A stretch of 64,000 nt of DNA from Mediterraneibacter glycyrrhizinilyticus (GCF_016902345.1 NZ_JACJLR010000005.1:81871-145870); one strand, 5' to 3'; counted from the stretch's first letter, positions 52,803 to 63,122 are shown. A program made the numbers and translations. Notes: generated from the letters alone by a model not told the origin.

Positions 52803-55800
52803 ATGCCATCCAAAGCTGAATTTTACCGGCAGATGGCCGAACAGGTATCGACCCAGCTTGTAGGCAGCTGGAAGGAGTGGACGGCTTTTCTCACCACCGC
52901 CGCCCGCCTTTATAAATACCCATTCCACGAGCAAATGATGATTTACGCCCAGCGCCCGGATGCCACCGCCTGCGCCGAGTATGACCTGTGGAATGAAAAA
53001 ATGGGACGGTATGTGCGCCGTGGCTCCAAGGGTATTGCCCTGGTGGACGATTCCGGCGACAAGCTTCGCCTGCGCTATGTGTTCGATATTTCCGATACCG
53101 GCACCCGTGAACATTCCCGTACACCCTGGTTGTGGCAGCTGGAAGAACAGCACATTGGGCCTGTGTCGGCCATGCTGGAGCAAAACTACGGCGTTGCCGG
53201 TGACAATCTCGCCCAGCAGCTCACGGATGTAGCCGGAAAGCTGGCGAGTGAGTATTGGGACGATCATCAGAGAGATTTCCGCTATATCGTTGACGGTTCG
53301 TTCCTGGCGGAGTACGATGATTACAACATCGAAGTCCAATTTAAGTCCGCCGCCACCGTCAGTATCGCCTATGCCCTGATGTCTCGCTGTGGGCTGGATA
53401 CGGAACAATATTTCCAGCATGAGGACTTCATGCCGATTTTCGATTTCAATACCCCGGCCACGGTTGGGGCGTTGGGCGCGGCGGTCAGCCAGATTAACCA
53501 GCAGGTTTTGCGGCAGATCGGCGTCACCATCCAGATCTATGAGCGCGAGCAACTCGCGGAAAGGAGCGTTACACATGGAGAACAGCCTGACTTACACGAT
53601 GAACGGAGATTATCAGATTCCCGACCTGAAGCTGACCGAACAGCCGGAGAAGCCCCTGGGCAAGTACGGCAGGATGCGGAAAGCGTACCTGAAGGAACAC
53701 CGGCCCCTGATTTACAATCAGCTGCTGCTGACCGAGAAGCTGTACCCGCACCTCATCGAGATCGACGAGACAGCGCAGAGCCGTCTGGAGCAGATGATGC
53801 CCCAGCTGGCGAAAGACGCGGGCGCGACGGAGCAGCTGAAAGCCAGCGACCCGATGCGCTGGGTGGGCCTGATGAACACCTGCAAAGCACAGGCCGAGGA
53901 GATTCTGATGGCGGAGCTTATTCACAGCTGAGTTTCTTCCTCTCCGAAGCAGAACAAATCAGAATCATAGATGAAGCAGAGAATGTGAAAACATCCTCTG
54001 CTTTTTCTTTTGCCCAGGCTGACATCGACCATGTGCTGCGGCTGGGCGGCAACACCTATCGCCAGAGAGAGCGCATTGTCGCGGCCTTTGAGGAGCAGAA
54101 GTCCACCACCGAGATCGCAGACACCCTGAAAACCCTGTACCATGGCGGCAACGGGATTGGCAGCATCACTGCATGGTATGCCGAGGATGGAATCCATCTT
54201 TCCCACGGCAAAACTGCCCGTTACGATAAGTCCGCCCAGGTCATTTCCTGGGAGAGTGCCGCTGAGCGTATCGGCCAGCTTTTGCAGGACGGCCAGTTTG
54301 CCACCAATGTGGAGCTGGCTGAGGCTGCGGGCTATGAACGCTCCCTCCTCGCGGAAAAGTTCTGGAATCTGTACCACGATTTCAGCGAGGAAGCCAGAGA
54401 AGCTGGGTATCTGCCCATCCTTTCCAACAATCCGGGGCGCGGTTTCCCGGAGGAATCTGCATGGCTCACCGAACAGCTGAAAAGCCCGGAGTTTCGCCAG
54501 AACCTTGCGGAAGAATATGCTGCCTTCTGGACGGCCTACCAGCAGGATCGGGATTTGCTGCGCTTCCACTACCATAAACCCAAAGAAATTTGGGAGAACC
54601 TGCAAGATCTGTCCTTGCCTCGCACCACCTTTACCTCTCAGTTGACGGAAGTACCTTCGGTCAAGCAGTTTATCTCTGAGGACGAGATCGACGCCGCCAT
54701 GACCAGAGGCAGCGGATTTGAGGGCGGTAAGGGCCGAGTTTTCACCTTTTTCCAGGAACCCCATACGGATAAGGAAAAGGTGGATTTTCTCAAACATAAG
54801 TATGGTATTGGCGGTCACTCCCATGCCCTGTCCGGTGCAATGAAAAGCGATGAAAGCCACGACGGAAAAGGTCTGCACTACAAAAAAGACGGCTGCCCGG
54901 ATGTGCATTTCACCTGGGAGAAAGTCGCCAAACGGATTACCGACCTGATCCAGAAGGGACGCTATCTCACAGAACAGGAACAGGCGGAGTATGACAAAAT
55001 CCAGGCAGAAAAGGCCCTGGCGGAAGAAGATGCCCTGCAAGCCCAGCAGCCGGACCCGGCTGTGTGGGAATACAACGGCGTCAAGGAGCGCCACCCGGAT
55101 GATATAATCCTCTACCAAATGGGGGATTTTTTTGAGCTGTACGGTGAGGACGCCAAAACTGCTGCTGCGGAACTGGACCTCAATCTCACGACCCGCGCTA
55201 TCCCCGGCGGTGGCCGTGTGGAAATGTGCGGCTTTCCGGCAAACCGGCTGGAGCAGGTTGTGGAACAGCTGCGGGATAAGCATGATGTGACCATTTCCGC
55301 TGTCCCGAAGGGCGGCAGGGAGCGGCAGGAGTATTCCATGCCCTCTATCGACCATGAGGCGGAACAGCACATCAATGCCCAGGAAGCGGAGTTTGGCGCA
55401 GACGGGACCAGAGTATTTCAGGAGACCGAAGCAGCCGCAGCCCCTACGATTCGAGAACTGCATGAGCAATACAAGCCCATTGTACTTGCCGCTGTTATGG
55501 AAGATGTGCCATATCGCAATGCCTGCGGTCACAGTGACCATGAGAACGCCGTGATCGAGGGCAATGCCGCTATTCGCCGTGCTGTCCTGGGATCTGGCAA
55601 CATGGAGCTGCTCCGCCTCTATTCCGACACACCGGAGTTCCGCCAGCGCCTTCATCGAGAAATCATCGACGAGACCTATCCCAAGCTCCATGAGCTGCTG
55701 CACCCTCTCACGGACAATGACATCGACAAGGCTATCCAGGACTGGAACGGCAAAATCGAAAGTAAACACGCCGTTGTCCGTTACATGGAGAAACATGGGC

Positions 55801-58800
55801 GGGAAAAAGATACCGCTGCATGGCTGGCCCATGAGTTTGACGGCGGCGATGGCAAAACCCCGTTTTCGGTTCGCCCGGAAAGCCCCGAAGGAACGGTGCT
55901 GCCCTGGCCCAAGGTACAGCGCCGGATCGCTCAGCTTATCAAGGAGGACCGGTTCTACACCGAAGCGGAACAGGACCGGTTCGACAACATCGACCCCATC
56001 GCCATTCGGGAGGCTTTGGCCGAGCGCGGCATTGTGAATGGTGAACTGGTGGATGAGGAAAAACTGGATAATGACCCATTCATCCAGCGTGTTATGGCGG
56101 ATGTGGAGGCCATATCCAGAGAGAGCGTCCCGGCAGATGAGCCGGAACAGCCTTCTCCCCATAATTTGCGTGTTCTGGTTTCAGATGAGGAATACGCTGC
56201 GGCTCGTGGCACACTCCGGGAGCGAACCTCCTACGATCCAGCGGTTCCTCCTTACAATGTGGGTGATATTGTCTATCTGGATGACCGGCCCCATCAGATC
56301 ACAGAGCTGCGGGATGACACGGTGCAGCTGCTGCCCACCGGCATGAGCTATCCCATCTACCGGGCTGAGAGCCGGGAACGGTTTGAGCAGCTTTTGCGGG
56401 AGGATAACCGCAACGACTTCTATACCGAATTCCTGCCTGCAAATCTGGATACGGTGGACCAGGACCTTCGGGATGTGCTGGCCCATGGCCTGATTGGTGA
56501 GGCGGACAAGGCGGAGCTTTCCGAGCTTCTTCGCAACGGCAAGAGTAACCAGGAGGTAGCCTTGTGGCTGAGCCGGGCCTATCCCAACATCGTGGAAACG
56601 ATGGAGCTGGAGACCGGCGAGACCGCCGATTACCGCACGATGCCGGAAGGTATCGAGCTGGAAGTGCTGGATGCAGATGAAAAGCGTCTGGCCATGCTGT
56701 TCTTCCAGTGGAGCGAGGTTGCGCCTTTGCTGCGCGGGATGTATGCCCGTCAGTTGGACGGTTTTGAGCAGGAACGCCCCGAACCGGCTGCCGAAACCCC
56801 GGCCTTCCAAGCCGAGACTGTGGCTGTCTATCCGGGCGATAAGAACAATCTGCCCTATGATGTGGTTGTTCAGACCCTGCGAACCAATGAGCCGGAGCCG
56901 CCCACGCCTGCTGTCGAGCCGGAAAAGACTCTGGATGAGGTACTGGACGAACACCCCGTTTCCATTCAGGTAAACGGCGAGTGGCAGACCTTCCCCAATG
57001 TCAAAGCTGCCGAGGAAGCCTCTTATGAGGAATACAAGGCCAATCTGCGTCGCACCGCCGAGAATTTCCGTATCACTGACGATCACCTGGGCGAAGGCGG
57101 CCCCAAGGCTAAGTTCCAGGCCAATGTCGAGGCAATCAAGCTGCTGAAATACCTGGAGGAAACCACCGAGCAGGCAACGCCGGAACAGCAGAAAATCCTT
57201 TCTCGGTATGTGGGCTGGGGCGGCCTTGCCGATGCCTTTGACCCCGACAAGGAAAGCTGGAGCAAGGAATATGCCCAGCTGAAGGAACTGCTGACCCCGG
57301 AGGAATACGCTGCTGCCAGAGGTTCCACCCTCAACGCGCACTACACCAGCCCTACGGTCATCAAAGCGATTTACGAGGCTGTGGGCCGCATGGGATTTGA
57401 GACCGGCAACATCCTGGAGCCGTCCTGTGGTGTAGGCAATTTCTTCGGTATGCTGCCGGAGGAAATGCGAAACAGCCGTCTTTACGGCGTGGAGCTGGAT
57501 TCCATCAGCGGGCGTATTGCCCAGCAGCTCTACCCCAAGGCCGACATCACCGTGGCAGGGTTTGAGACCACCGACAGGCGGGATTTCTACGATCTGGCGG
57601 TGGGTAATGTTCCGTTTGGCCAGTATCAGGTTCGGGATAAAGCCTATGACAAGCTGAATTTCAGCATTCACAACTACTTTTTCGCCAAGGCTCTGGATCA
57701 GGTTCGTCCCGGTGGCGTGGTGGCCTTTGTCACCAGCCGCTACACGATGGACGCCAAGGATTCCACCGTGCGCCGGTATCTTGCTCAGCGCGCCGAACTG
57801 CTGGGGGCCATCCGTCTGCCCAATGACGCTTTCAAAAAGAACGCAGGTGCCGAGGTCGTTTCGGACATCATCTTCCTGCAAAAGCGTGACCGTCCGTTGG
57901 ACATCGTGCCGGAGTGGACGCAGACCGGGCAGACCGAGGACGGCTTTGCCATCAACCGCTATTTCCTGGACCACCCGGAAATGGTGCTGGGCCGACAGGA
58001 ACCGGAAAGCACCGCCCACGGCATGGACTACACCGTGAACCCCATCGAGGGGCTGGAGCTTGCCGATCAGCTGCATGATGCCGTGAAGTACATTCGCGGC
58101 ACCTACCAGGAGGCCGAGCTGCCGGAGCTGGGCGAGGGCGAAGCCATCGACACTTCTATCCCTGCTGACCCCAATGTGAAAAATTACTCCTACACCGTTG
58201 TGGACGGCGATGTGTATTACCGTGAAAACAGCTGTATGGTACGGCCTGACCTGAATGCCACCGCCGAAGCCCGTGTGAAAGGACTGGTGGGTCTGCGAGA
58301 ATGTGTCCAGCAGCTCATTGATCTGCAAATGGACGCCGCCACACCGGACAGCGCCATCCAGGACAAACAGGCCGAACTGAACCGGCTCTATGACAGCTTC
58401 TCTGCAAAATATGGTCTTATCAATGACCGGGCGAACCGGCTGGCCTTTGCTGATGATTCCAGCTACTATCTGCTCTGCGCGCTGGAAGTCATTGACGAGG
58501 ACGGCAAGCTGGAGCGCAAGGCGGATATGTTCACCAAGCGCACCATCAAGCCCCACAAGGCGGTGGACACTGTGGATACCGCAAGTGAAGCTCTGGCCGT
58601 ATCAATTTCCGAAAAAGCCTTTGTCGATATGGCGTATATGGCGGAGTTGACCGGCAAGACCGGCGACGAACTGGCCGCCGAGCTGCAAGGCGTGATCTTC
58701 CGTGTACCTGGGCAGTTGGAGAAAGACGGCACTCCCCATTATGTAACAGCCGACGAATACCTGTCCGGCAATGTGCGGCGCAAGCTGCGTCAGGCACAGC

Positions 58801-61800
58801 GGGCCGCACAGCAGGACCCTTCCTTTGCAGTCAATGTGGAGGCCCTTACCGCTGCCCAGCCCAAAGACCTGGATGCGTCGGAGATTGAGGTGCGCCTGGG
58901 CGCTACCTGGATCGACAAAGAGTACATCCAGCAGTTTATGTATGAGACCTTCGACACGCCGTTTTATCTCCAGCGCAATATCGAGGTCAACTATTCTTCT
59001 TTCACCGCTGAGTGGCAGATCACCGGCAAAAGCTCTGTAAGCCAGAACAATGTGGCAGCCTATACCACCTACGGAACCAGCCGTGCCAATGCCTACAAGA
59101 TTCTGGAGGACAGCCTGAACCTGCGGGATGTCCGTATCTACGACACCATAGAGGATGCAGACGGCAAAGAGCGCCGGGTGTTGAATGCCAAAGAGACCAC
59201 CCTGGCCGCCCAAAAGCAGCAAGCGATCCGGGACGCTTTCAAAGACTGGATTTGGAAAGACCCGGACCGCCGCCAAGCTCTGGTCCGCCAGTACAATGAG
59301 GAAATGAACTCCACCCGTCCCCGTGAATACGACGGCGGACACATTACTTTCGGTGGTATGAACCCGGCCATCACCTTGCGGGAACACCAGAAAAACGCTA
59401 TCGCTCATGTGCTGTACGGCGGCAATACGCTGCTGGCACACGAGGTAGGCGCTGGCAAAACCTTTGAAATGGTGGCTGCCGCCATGGAGAGTAAGCGCCT
59501 GGGCTTGTGTCAGAAATCCCTCTTTGTGGTGCCGAACCATCTGACCGAACAATGGGCGTCGGAGTTTCTGCGGCTCTATCCTTCCGCCAACATTCTTGTC
59601 ACCACCAAAAAGGACTTTGAGACCCACAACCGCAAGAAGTTCTGCGCCCGCATTGCCACCGGCGATTATGACGCCATCATCATGGGACACAGCCAGTTTG
59701 AGAAAATCCCCATCAGCCGAGAGCGTCAGGAACGGCTCCTTCAGGAGCAGATCGACGAGATCACCGAGGGCATTGCCGAGGTGAAGTACAGCGGCGGTGA
59801 GCGTTTCACGGTCAAGCAGTTGGAACGCACCAAGAAGTCCCTGGAAGCCCGGCTGGAGAAATTGCAGGCCGAGAGCCGCAAGGACGATGTGGTAACATTC
59901 GAGCAGTTGGGTGTGGACCGCCTGTTCGTCGATGAGGCGCATAACTATAAAAACCTGTTTTTATACACCAAGATGCGGAATGTGGCAGGTCTCTCCACAA
60001 GCGATGCCCAAAAGTCCAGCGATATGTTTGCAAAGTGTCGCTATATGGATGAACTGACCGGAAACCGTGGTGTGATTTTCGCCACTGGCACCCCCGTATC
60101 GAACAGCATGACCGAACTTTACACCATGCAGCGGTATCTCCAGTATGACCGCCTGCAAGAGCTGAACATGACCCACTTCGACTGCTGGGCCAGCCGCTTC
60201 GGAGAAACCGTCACGGCGCTGGAGCTGGCACCGGAAGGCACCGGCTACCGGGCAAGAACGAGATTCAGCAAGTTTTTCAACCTCCCGGAGCTGATGAACT
60301 TGTTCCGTGAAGTTGCCGACATCAAAACCGCCGATCAGCTGAACTTGCCCACCCCGGAGGTGGAATACCACAACATCGTGGCCCAGCCTACTGAACACCA
60401 AAAAGAGATGGTGCAGGTTCTCTCCGAGCGCGCCTCCAGGGTACACAGCGGCAGCGTTGACCCCTCAGAGGACAATATGCTCAAGATTACCGGCGATGGC
60501 CGCAAGCTGGGTCTGGACCAGCGTATCATCAACCAGCTGCTGCCGGATGAACCCGGCACCAAGGTCAATCAGTGTGTGGGTAATATCATGCAGATCTGGC
60601 GGGACGGCGAGGCTGACAAGCTGACCCAGCTGGTATTCTGCGACATTTCCACGCCCCAGGCAGCCCCCTCCAAAAAGGCAGCCAAACAGCTGGATAATCC
60701 CACACTTCATGCGCTGGAACAGGCTGTGCCGTTGGATGAGCCTGAGCCTGCCTTTACCATCTATGAGGACATCCGCCAGAAGCTCATCGCCCAGGGAATG
60801 CCCGCCGAGCAGATTGCTTTTATCCACGAAGCCAAGACCGAGGTGCAGAAGAAAGAACTGTTTTCCAAGGTTCGCACTGGGCAGGTGCGCGTCCTGCTGG
60901 GCAGCACCTCCAAAATGGGCGCTGGCACCAATGTGCAGGACCGGCTTGTGGCGCTCCATGACCTGGATTGTCCGTGGCGTCCGGGAGACCTTGCCCAGCG
61001 CAAGGGCCGTATCGAGCGCCAGGGCAACCAGAATCCGCTGGTCCATGTGTACCGCTATGTTACCGAGGGAACTTTCGATGCCTACCTGTGGCAGACGGTG
61101 GAGAACAAACAGAAATTCATTTCGCAAATCATGACCAGCAAAAGCCCGGTCCGCTCCTGCGATGATGTGGACGAAACGGCGCTGTCCTTTGCCGAGATCA
61201 AGGCCCTGTGCGCCGGAGACCCCCGTATCAAGGAGCGCATGGATTTGGATGTGGAGGTTGCGCGTCTGAAGCTGATGAAAGCTGACCATCAGAGCAAGCA
61301 GTACCGCCTGGAGGATCAGTTGCTCAAATACTTCCCCCAGGAAATCGAAACTAACAAGGGGTTTATTAAAGGCTTTGAAGCGGATCTGGAGACCCTGGCC
61401 GCCCATCCTCACCCGGAGGATGGCTTTGCTGGAATGGAGATCCGGGGCGATGTGCTGACTGACAAAGAAAACGCCGGTGCAGCCTTGCTGGACGCCTGTA
61501 AGGAGGTCAAAGGCTCCGAACCGGTGCAGATCGGCAGCTATCGGGGCTTTACTATGTCCGTGGAGTTTTCCGCTTGGAAACAGGAATATACGCTCCTGTT
61601 GAAAGGCCAGATGACCCACCGGGCAAGCCTCGGCACAGACCCGCGCGGAAACCTCACCCGTATCGACAATGCACTGGCTCAAATGCCTCAGCGTTTGGAA
61701 GCCGTGAAAAACCAGCTGGACAACCTTTACCAACAGCAGGCCGCAGCCAAAGAGGAAATCGGAAAGCCGTTTCCCTTTGAGGATGATCTGCGAGTCAAGT

Positions 61801-61973
61801 CCGCCCGTCTGGTGGAACTGGACACGCTGCTGAACATTGACGGCAAGGGCCATGCCCAGCCGGAAACTGTGGTTGCCAAGAGCGCACGGCCTTCGGTGCT
61901 GGACAGCTTGAAGCGCCCGGTGCCACCCCGTAGCCCTGAAAAGAAACCGAAACAACATGAGGAGGTGCGATAA
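52803..61973 (+). CDS. Giant N6-DNA methylase / SNF2 helicase conjugation protein
   Basis: Protein of 3056 residues, start at the ATG after AGGGAGGA. Segments in order: N-terminal ArdC-like region (about 1-110, KEWTAFLTTAARLYKYPFHE); a low-complexity Asp/Arg/Pro/Gly linker (about 258-376); a MutS-I-like segment (about 755-850, LYQMGDFFELYGEDAKTAA); a DNA methylase core with EPSCGVGN (about 1539) and NVPF (about 1603) in place of NPPY; an SNF2 helicase with AHEVGAGKTFE (about 2214), DEAH (about 2377) and GRIERQGN (about 2740). Its relatives are LtrC/SNF2-methylase proteins of conjugative elements, thought to protect or process incoming DNA. A separate gene (TnpV) lies inside it in another frame. 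Confidence 0.9.
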   Translation: MPSKAEFYRQMAEQVSTQLVGSWKEWTAFLTTAARLYKYPFHEQMMIYAQRPDATACAEYDLWNEKMGRYVRRGSKGIALVDDSGDKLRLRYVFDISDTGTREHSRTPWLWQLEEQHIGPVSAMLEQNYGVAGDNLAQQLTDVAGKLASEYWDDHQRDFRYIVDGSFLAEYDDYNIEVQFKSAATVSIAYALMSRCGLDTEQYFQHEDFMPIFDFNTPATVGALGAAVSQINQQVLRQIGVTIQIYEREQLAERSVTHGEQPDLHDERRLSDSRPEADRTAGEAPGQVRQDAESVPEGTPAPDLQSAAADREAVPAPHRDRRDSAEPSGADDAPAGERRGRDGAAESQRPDALGGPDEHLQSTGRGDSDGGAYSQLSFFLSEAEQIRIIDEAENVKTSSAFSFAQADIDHVLRLGGNTYRQRERIVAAFEEQKSTTEIADTLKTLYHGGNGIGSITAWYAEDGIHLSHGKTARYDKSAQVISWESAAERIGQLLQDGQFATNVELAEAAGYERSLLAEKFWNLYHDFSEEAREAGYLPILSNNPGRGFPEESAWLTEQLKSPEFRQNLAEEYAAFWTAYQQDRDLLRFHYHKPKEIWENLQDLSLPRTTFTSQLTEVPSVKQFISEDEIDAAMTRGSGFEGGKGRVFTFFQEPHTDKEKVDFLKHKYGIGGHSHALSGAMKSDESHDGKGLHYKKDGCPDVHFTWEKVAKRITDLIQKGRYLTEQEQAEYDKIQAEKALAEEDALQAQQPDPAVWEYNGVKERHPDDIILYQMGDFFELYGEDAKTAAAELDLNLTTRAIPGGGRVEMCGFPANRLEQVVEQLRDKHDVTISAVPKGGRERQEYSMPSIDHEAEQHINAQEAEFGADGTRVFQETEAAAAPTIRELHEQYKPIVLAAVMEDVPYRNACGHSDHENAVIEGNAAIRRAVLGSGNMELLRLYSDTPEFRQRLHREIIDETYPKLHELLHPLTDNDIDKAIQDWNGKIESKHAVVRYMEKHGREKDTAAWLAHEFDGGDGKTPFSVRPESPEGTVLPWPKVQRRIAQLIKEDRFYTEAEQDRFDNIDPIAIREALAERGIVNGELVDEEKLDNDPFIQRVMADVEAISRESVPADEPEQPSPHNLRVLVSDEEYAAARGTLRERTSYDPAVPPYNVGDIVYLDDRPHQITELRDDTVQLLPTGMSYPIYRAESRERFEQLLREDNRNDFYTEFLPANLDTVDQDLRDVLAHGLIGEADKAELSELLRNGKSNQEVALWLSRAYPNIVETMELETGETADYRTMPEGIELEVLDADEKRLAMLFFQWSEVAPLLRGMYARQLDGFEQERPEPAAETPAFQAETVAVYPGDKNNLPYDVVVQTLRTNEPEPPTPAVEPEKTLDEVLDEHPVSIQVNGEWQTFPNVKAAEEASYEEYKANLRRTAENFRITDDHLGEGGPKAKFQANVEAIKLLKYLEETTEQATPEQQKILSRYVGWGGLADAFDPDKESWSKEYAQLKELLTPEEYAAARGSTLNAHYTSPTVIKAIYEAVGRMGFETGNILEPSCGVGNFFGMLPEEMRNSRLYGVELDSISGRIAQQLYPKADITVAGFETTDRRDFYDLAVGNVPFGQYQVRDKAYDKLNFSIHNYFFAKALDQVRPGGVVAFVTSRYTMDAKDSTVRRYLAQRAELLGAIRLPNDAFKKNAGAEVVSDIIFLQKRDRPLDIVPEWTQTGQTEDGFAINRYFLDHPEMVLGRQEPESTAHGMDYTVNPIEGLELADQLHDAVKYIRGTYQEAELPELGEGEAIDTSIPADPNVKNYSYTVVDGDVYYRENSCMVRPDLNATAEARVKGLVGLRECVQQLIDLQMDAATPDSAIQDKQAELNRLYDSFSAKYGLINDRANRLAFADDSSYYLLCALEVIDEDGKLERKADMFTKRTIKPHKAVDTVDTASEALAVSISEKAFVDMAYMAELTGKTGDELAAELQGVIFRVPGQLEKDGTPHYVTADEYLSGNVRRKLRQAQRAAQQDPSFAVNVEALTAAQPKDLDASEIEVRLGATWIDKEYIQQFMYETFDTPFYLQRNIEVNYSSFTAEWQITGKSSVSQNNVAAYTTYGTSRANAYKILEDSLNLRDVRIYDTIEDADGKERRVLNAKETTLAAQKQQAIRDAFKDWIWKDPDRRQALVRQYNEEMNSTRPREYDGGHITFGGMNPAITLREHQKNAIAHVLYGGNTLLAHEVGAGKTFEMVAAAMESKRLGLCQKSLFVVPNHLTEQWASEFLRLYPSANILVTTKKDFETHNRKKFCARIATGDYDAIIMGHSQFEKIPISRERQERLLQEQIDEITEGIAEVKYSGGERFTVKQLERTKKSLEARLEKLQAESRKDDVVTFEQLGVDRLFVDEAHNYKNLFLYTKMRNVAGLSTSDAQKSSDMFAKCRYMDELTGNRGVIFATGTPVSNSMTELYTMQRYLQYDRLQELNMTHFDCWASRFGETVTALELAPEGTGYRARTRFSKFFNLPELMNLFREVADIKTADQLNLPTPEVEYHNIVAQPTEHQKEMVQVLSERASRVHSGSVDPSEDNMLKITGDGRKLGLDQRIINQLLPDEPGTKVNQCVGNIMQIWRDGEADKLTQLVFCDISTPQAAPSKKAAKQLDNPTLHALEQAVPLDEPEPAFTIYEDIRQKLIAQGMPAEQIAFIHEAKTEVQKKELFSKVRTGQVRVLLGSTSKMGAGTNVQDRLVALHDLDCPWRPGDLAQRKGRIERQGNQNPLVHVYRYVTEGTFDAYLWQTVENKQKFISQIMTSKSPVRSCDDVDETALSFAEIKALCAGDPRIKERMDLDVEVARLKLMKADHQSKQYRLEDQLLKYFPQEIETNKGFIKGFEADLETLAAHPHPEDGFAGMEIRGDVLTDKENAGAALLDACKEVKGSEPVQIGSYRGFTMSVEFSAWKQEYTLLLKGQMTHRASLGTDPRGNLTRIDNALAQMPQRLEAVKNQLDNLYQQQAAAKEEIGKPFPFEDDLRVKSARLVELDTLLNIDGKGHAQPETVVAKSARPSVLDSLKRPVPPRSPEKKPKQHEEVR
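53575..53931 (+). CDS. tnpV: TnpV-family protein, nested in the methylase/helicase gene
   Basis: A 118-residue protein in the +1 frame relative to the surrounding gene. AAAGGAG lies about 8 bases before the ATG. PLGKYGRMRKAYLKEHRPL, AQSRLEQMMPQLAKDAG and MRWVGLMNTCKAQAEEI match TnpV proteins of transposons and conjugative elements. Its 357 bases coincide with the low-complexity linker (residues 258-376) of the large protein, which keeps an open frame throughout. Function of TnpV is not established. Confidence 0.8.
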   Translation: MENSLTYTMNGDYQIPDLKLTEQPEKPLGKYGRMRKAYLKEHRPLIYNQLLLTEKLYPHLIEIDETAQSRLEQMMPQLAKDAGATEQLKASDPMRWVGLMNTCKAQAEEILMAELIHS

Positions 61974-61974
61974 C

Positions 61975-62781
61975 ATGAATACCAACGATCTGAATACGGC
62001 CCTTTATGAGAAGATGGCCGCTGAACAGGACAAATACCGGGACTGGCTGAAAAGCCAGCCCCCGGAGGAAATCCTGCACCATACCTATGAGTACACCGTC
62101 CGGGAGGACATTGTGATGGCGATGGAGGACTTGGAGCTGACCGATGCCCAGGCCCAGGCGCTTTTGGATTCGCCTACACCGCTGGCCGATGTGTACCGTC
62201 ACTTTGAGAAGCTGGAGACCGGCTACATGGATGTGATCCGGGACAGCATTGAAAACCGAGCGGATGATGTGTGTAAGGTTTTGGAAGAACAGCGGTCCAT
62301 CCCTCTCTATCTCCATTCTGCCGCCTATGCGTCCCAGCATGGGGAGATGGCACAATATAACCGCTCTTATCAGGCAAACTTTGACTGTAAAGAGGCCATT
62401 GAACACGCCATCAGCGCCCACTATGCGGATAACCGACTGGATACGGAGTCTGCGGTTAAGGCGGTGCTGGAAAAGTTCGGGTCGGAACGAGTACAGTTCA
62501 TCCTTGCCAACACCATCCAGCATAAGGACAGCGACGGTCGCGTTTCCCGTGACAACAAAGCCTGGGCAAAGACCATTCCCATGCCGGAGGACAGCGGCAC
62601 TTCGCGCCACTGTGCTTATCTGGTTGTGGATGAGGTCAATCTTGGTCTGACCGATCTGTTTACACGGCAGGCACGAAAAACGCTTCAGGAACCGGAGAAA
62701 GGCTCTGTCTTGCAAAAGCTCAAACAGGAGCCTACCACCCACAAGCCTGCTTTATCGAAGAAACAGGAGCCGGAACGATGA
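61975..62781 (+). CDS. DUF3848-DUF3849 protein
   Basis: The 268-residue protein starts behind GAGGAGGTG. An N-terminal DUF3848-like part (about 1-95, LYEKMAAEQDKYRDWLK) is joined to DUF3849 (about 100-240, SAAYASQHGEMAQYNRS and VQFILANTIQHKD). The family is common in these conjugative elements; its function is unknown. The stop overlaps mobC by 4 bases. Confidence 0.85.
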   Translation: MNTNDLNTALYEKMAAEQDKYRDWLKSQPPEEILHHTYEYTVREDIVMAMEDLELTDAQAQALLDSPTPLADVYRHFEKLETGYMDVIRDSIENRADDVCKVLEEQRSIPLYLHSAAYASQHGEMAQYNRSYQANFDCKEAIEHAISAHYADNRLDTESAVKAVLEKFGSERVQFILANTIQHKDSDGRVSRDNKAWAKTIPMPEDSGTSRHCAYLVVDEVNLGLTDLFTRQARKTLQEPEKGSVLQKLKQEPTTHKPALSKKQEPER

Positions 62782-63122
62782 GCGCCAAAAAGCGTAAACG
62801 GGATGTGCCGGTCCTGTTTTGGGTTTCCGATGCGGAGATGGAAGCGATCCAGCAGAAAATGGCACAGTTCGGAACAAAAAACCTGAGCGCCTATCTGCGG
62901 AAGATGGCTGTGGACGGCTATGTGGTACAGCTGGACTTGCCGGAGCTGAAGGAACTGGTATCCCTGTTGCGCCGAAGCAGCAATAACCTGAACCAGCTCA
63001 CCCGACGGGTACATGAAACGGGGCGGATTTATGATGCTGACCTGGAGGATATAGCCCAACGGCAGGAGCAGTTATGGGAGGGCGTGAAAGAAATCCTAAC
63101 CCAGCTTTCCAGGCTTTCGTAA
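62778..63122 (+). CDS. mobC: MobC-family relaxosome accessory protein
   Basis: The 114-residue protein has a ribbon-helix-helix-type start (VLFWVSDAEMEAIQQKMAQFG), NLSAYLRKMAVDGY, then the MobC helical part LVSLLRRSSNNLNQLTRRV. It helps a relaxase nick the transfer origin. A relaxase usually follows closely; here a strong terminator and two small genes come first, and the relaxase must lie beyond the window. Confidence 0.92.
   Translation: MSAKKRKRDVPVLFWVSDAEMEAIQQKMAQFGTKNLSAYLRKMAVDGYVVQLDLPELKELVSLLRRSSNNLNQLTRRVHETGRIYDADLEDIAQRQEQLWEGVKEILTQLSRLS

Noticed and set aside
53389..53574. Extended TnpV reading upstream of 53575
   Set aside because: The extra 62 codons lie over the conserved N-terminal part of the large protein, have no ribosome site, and do not resemble TnpV.
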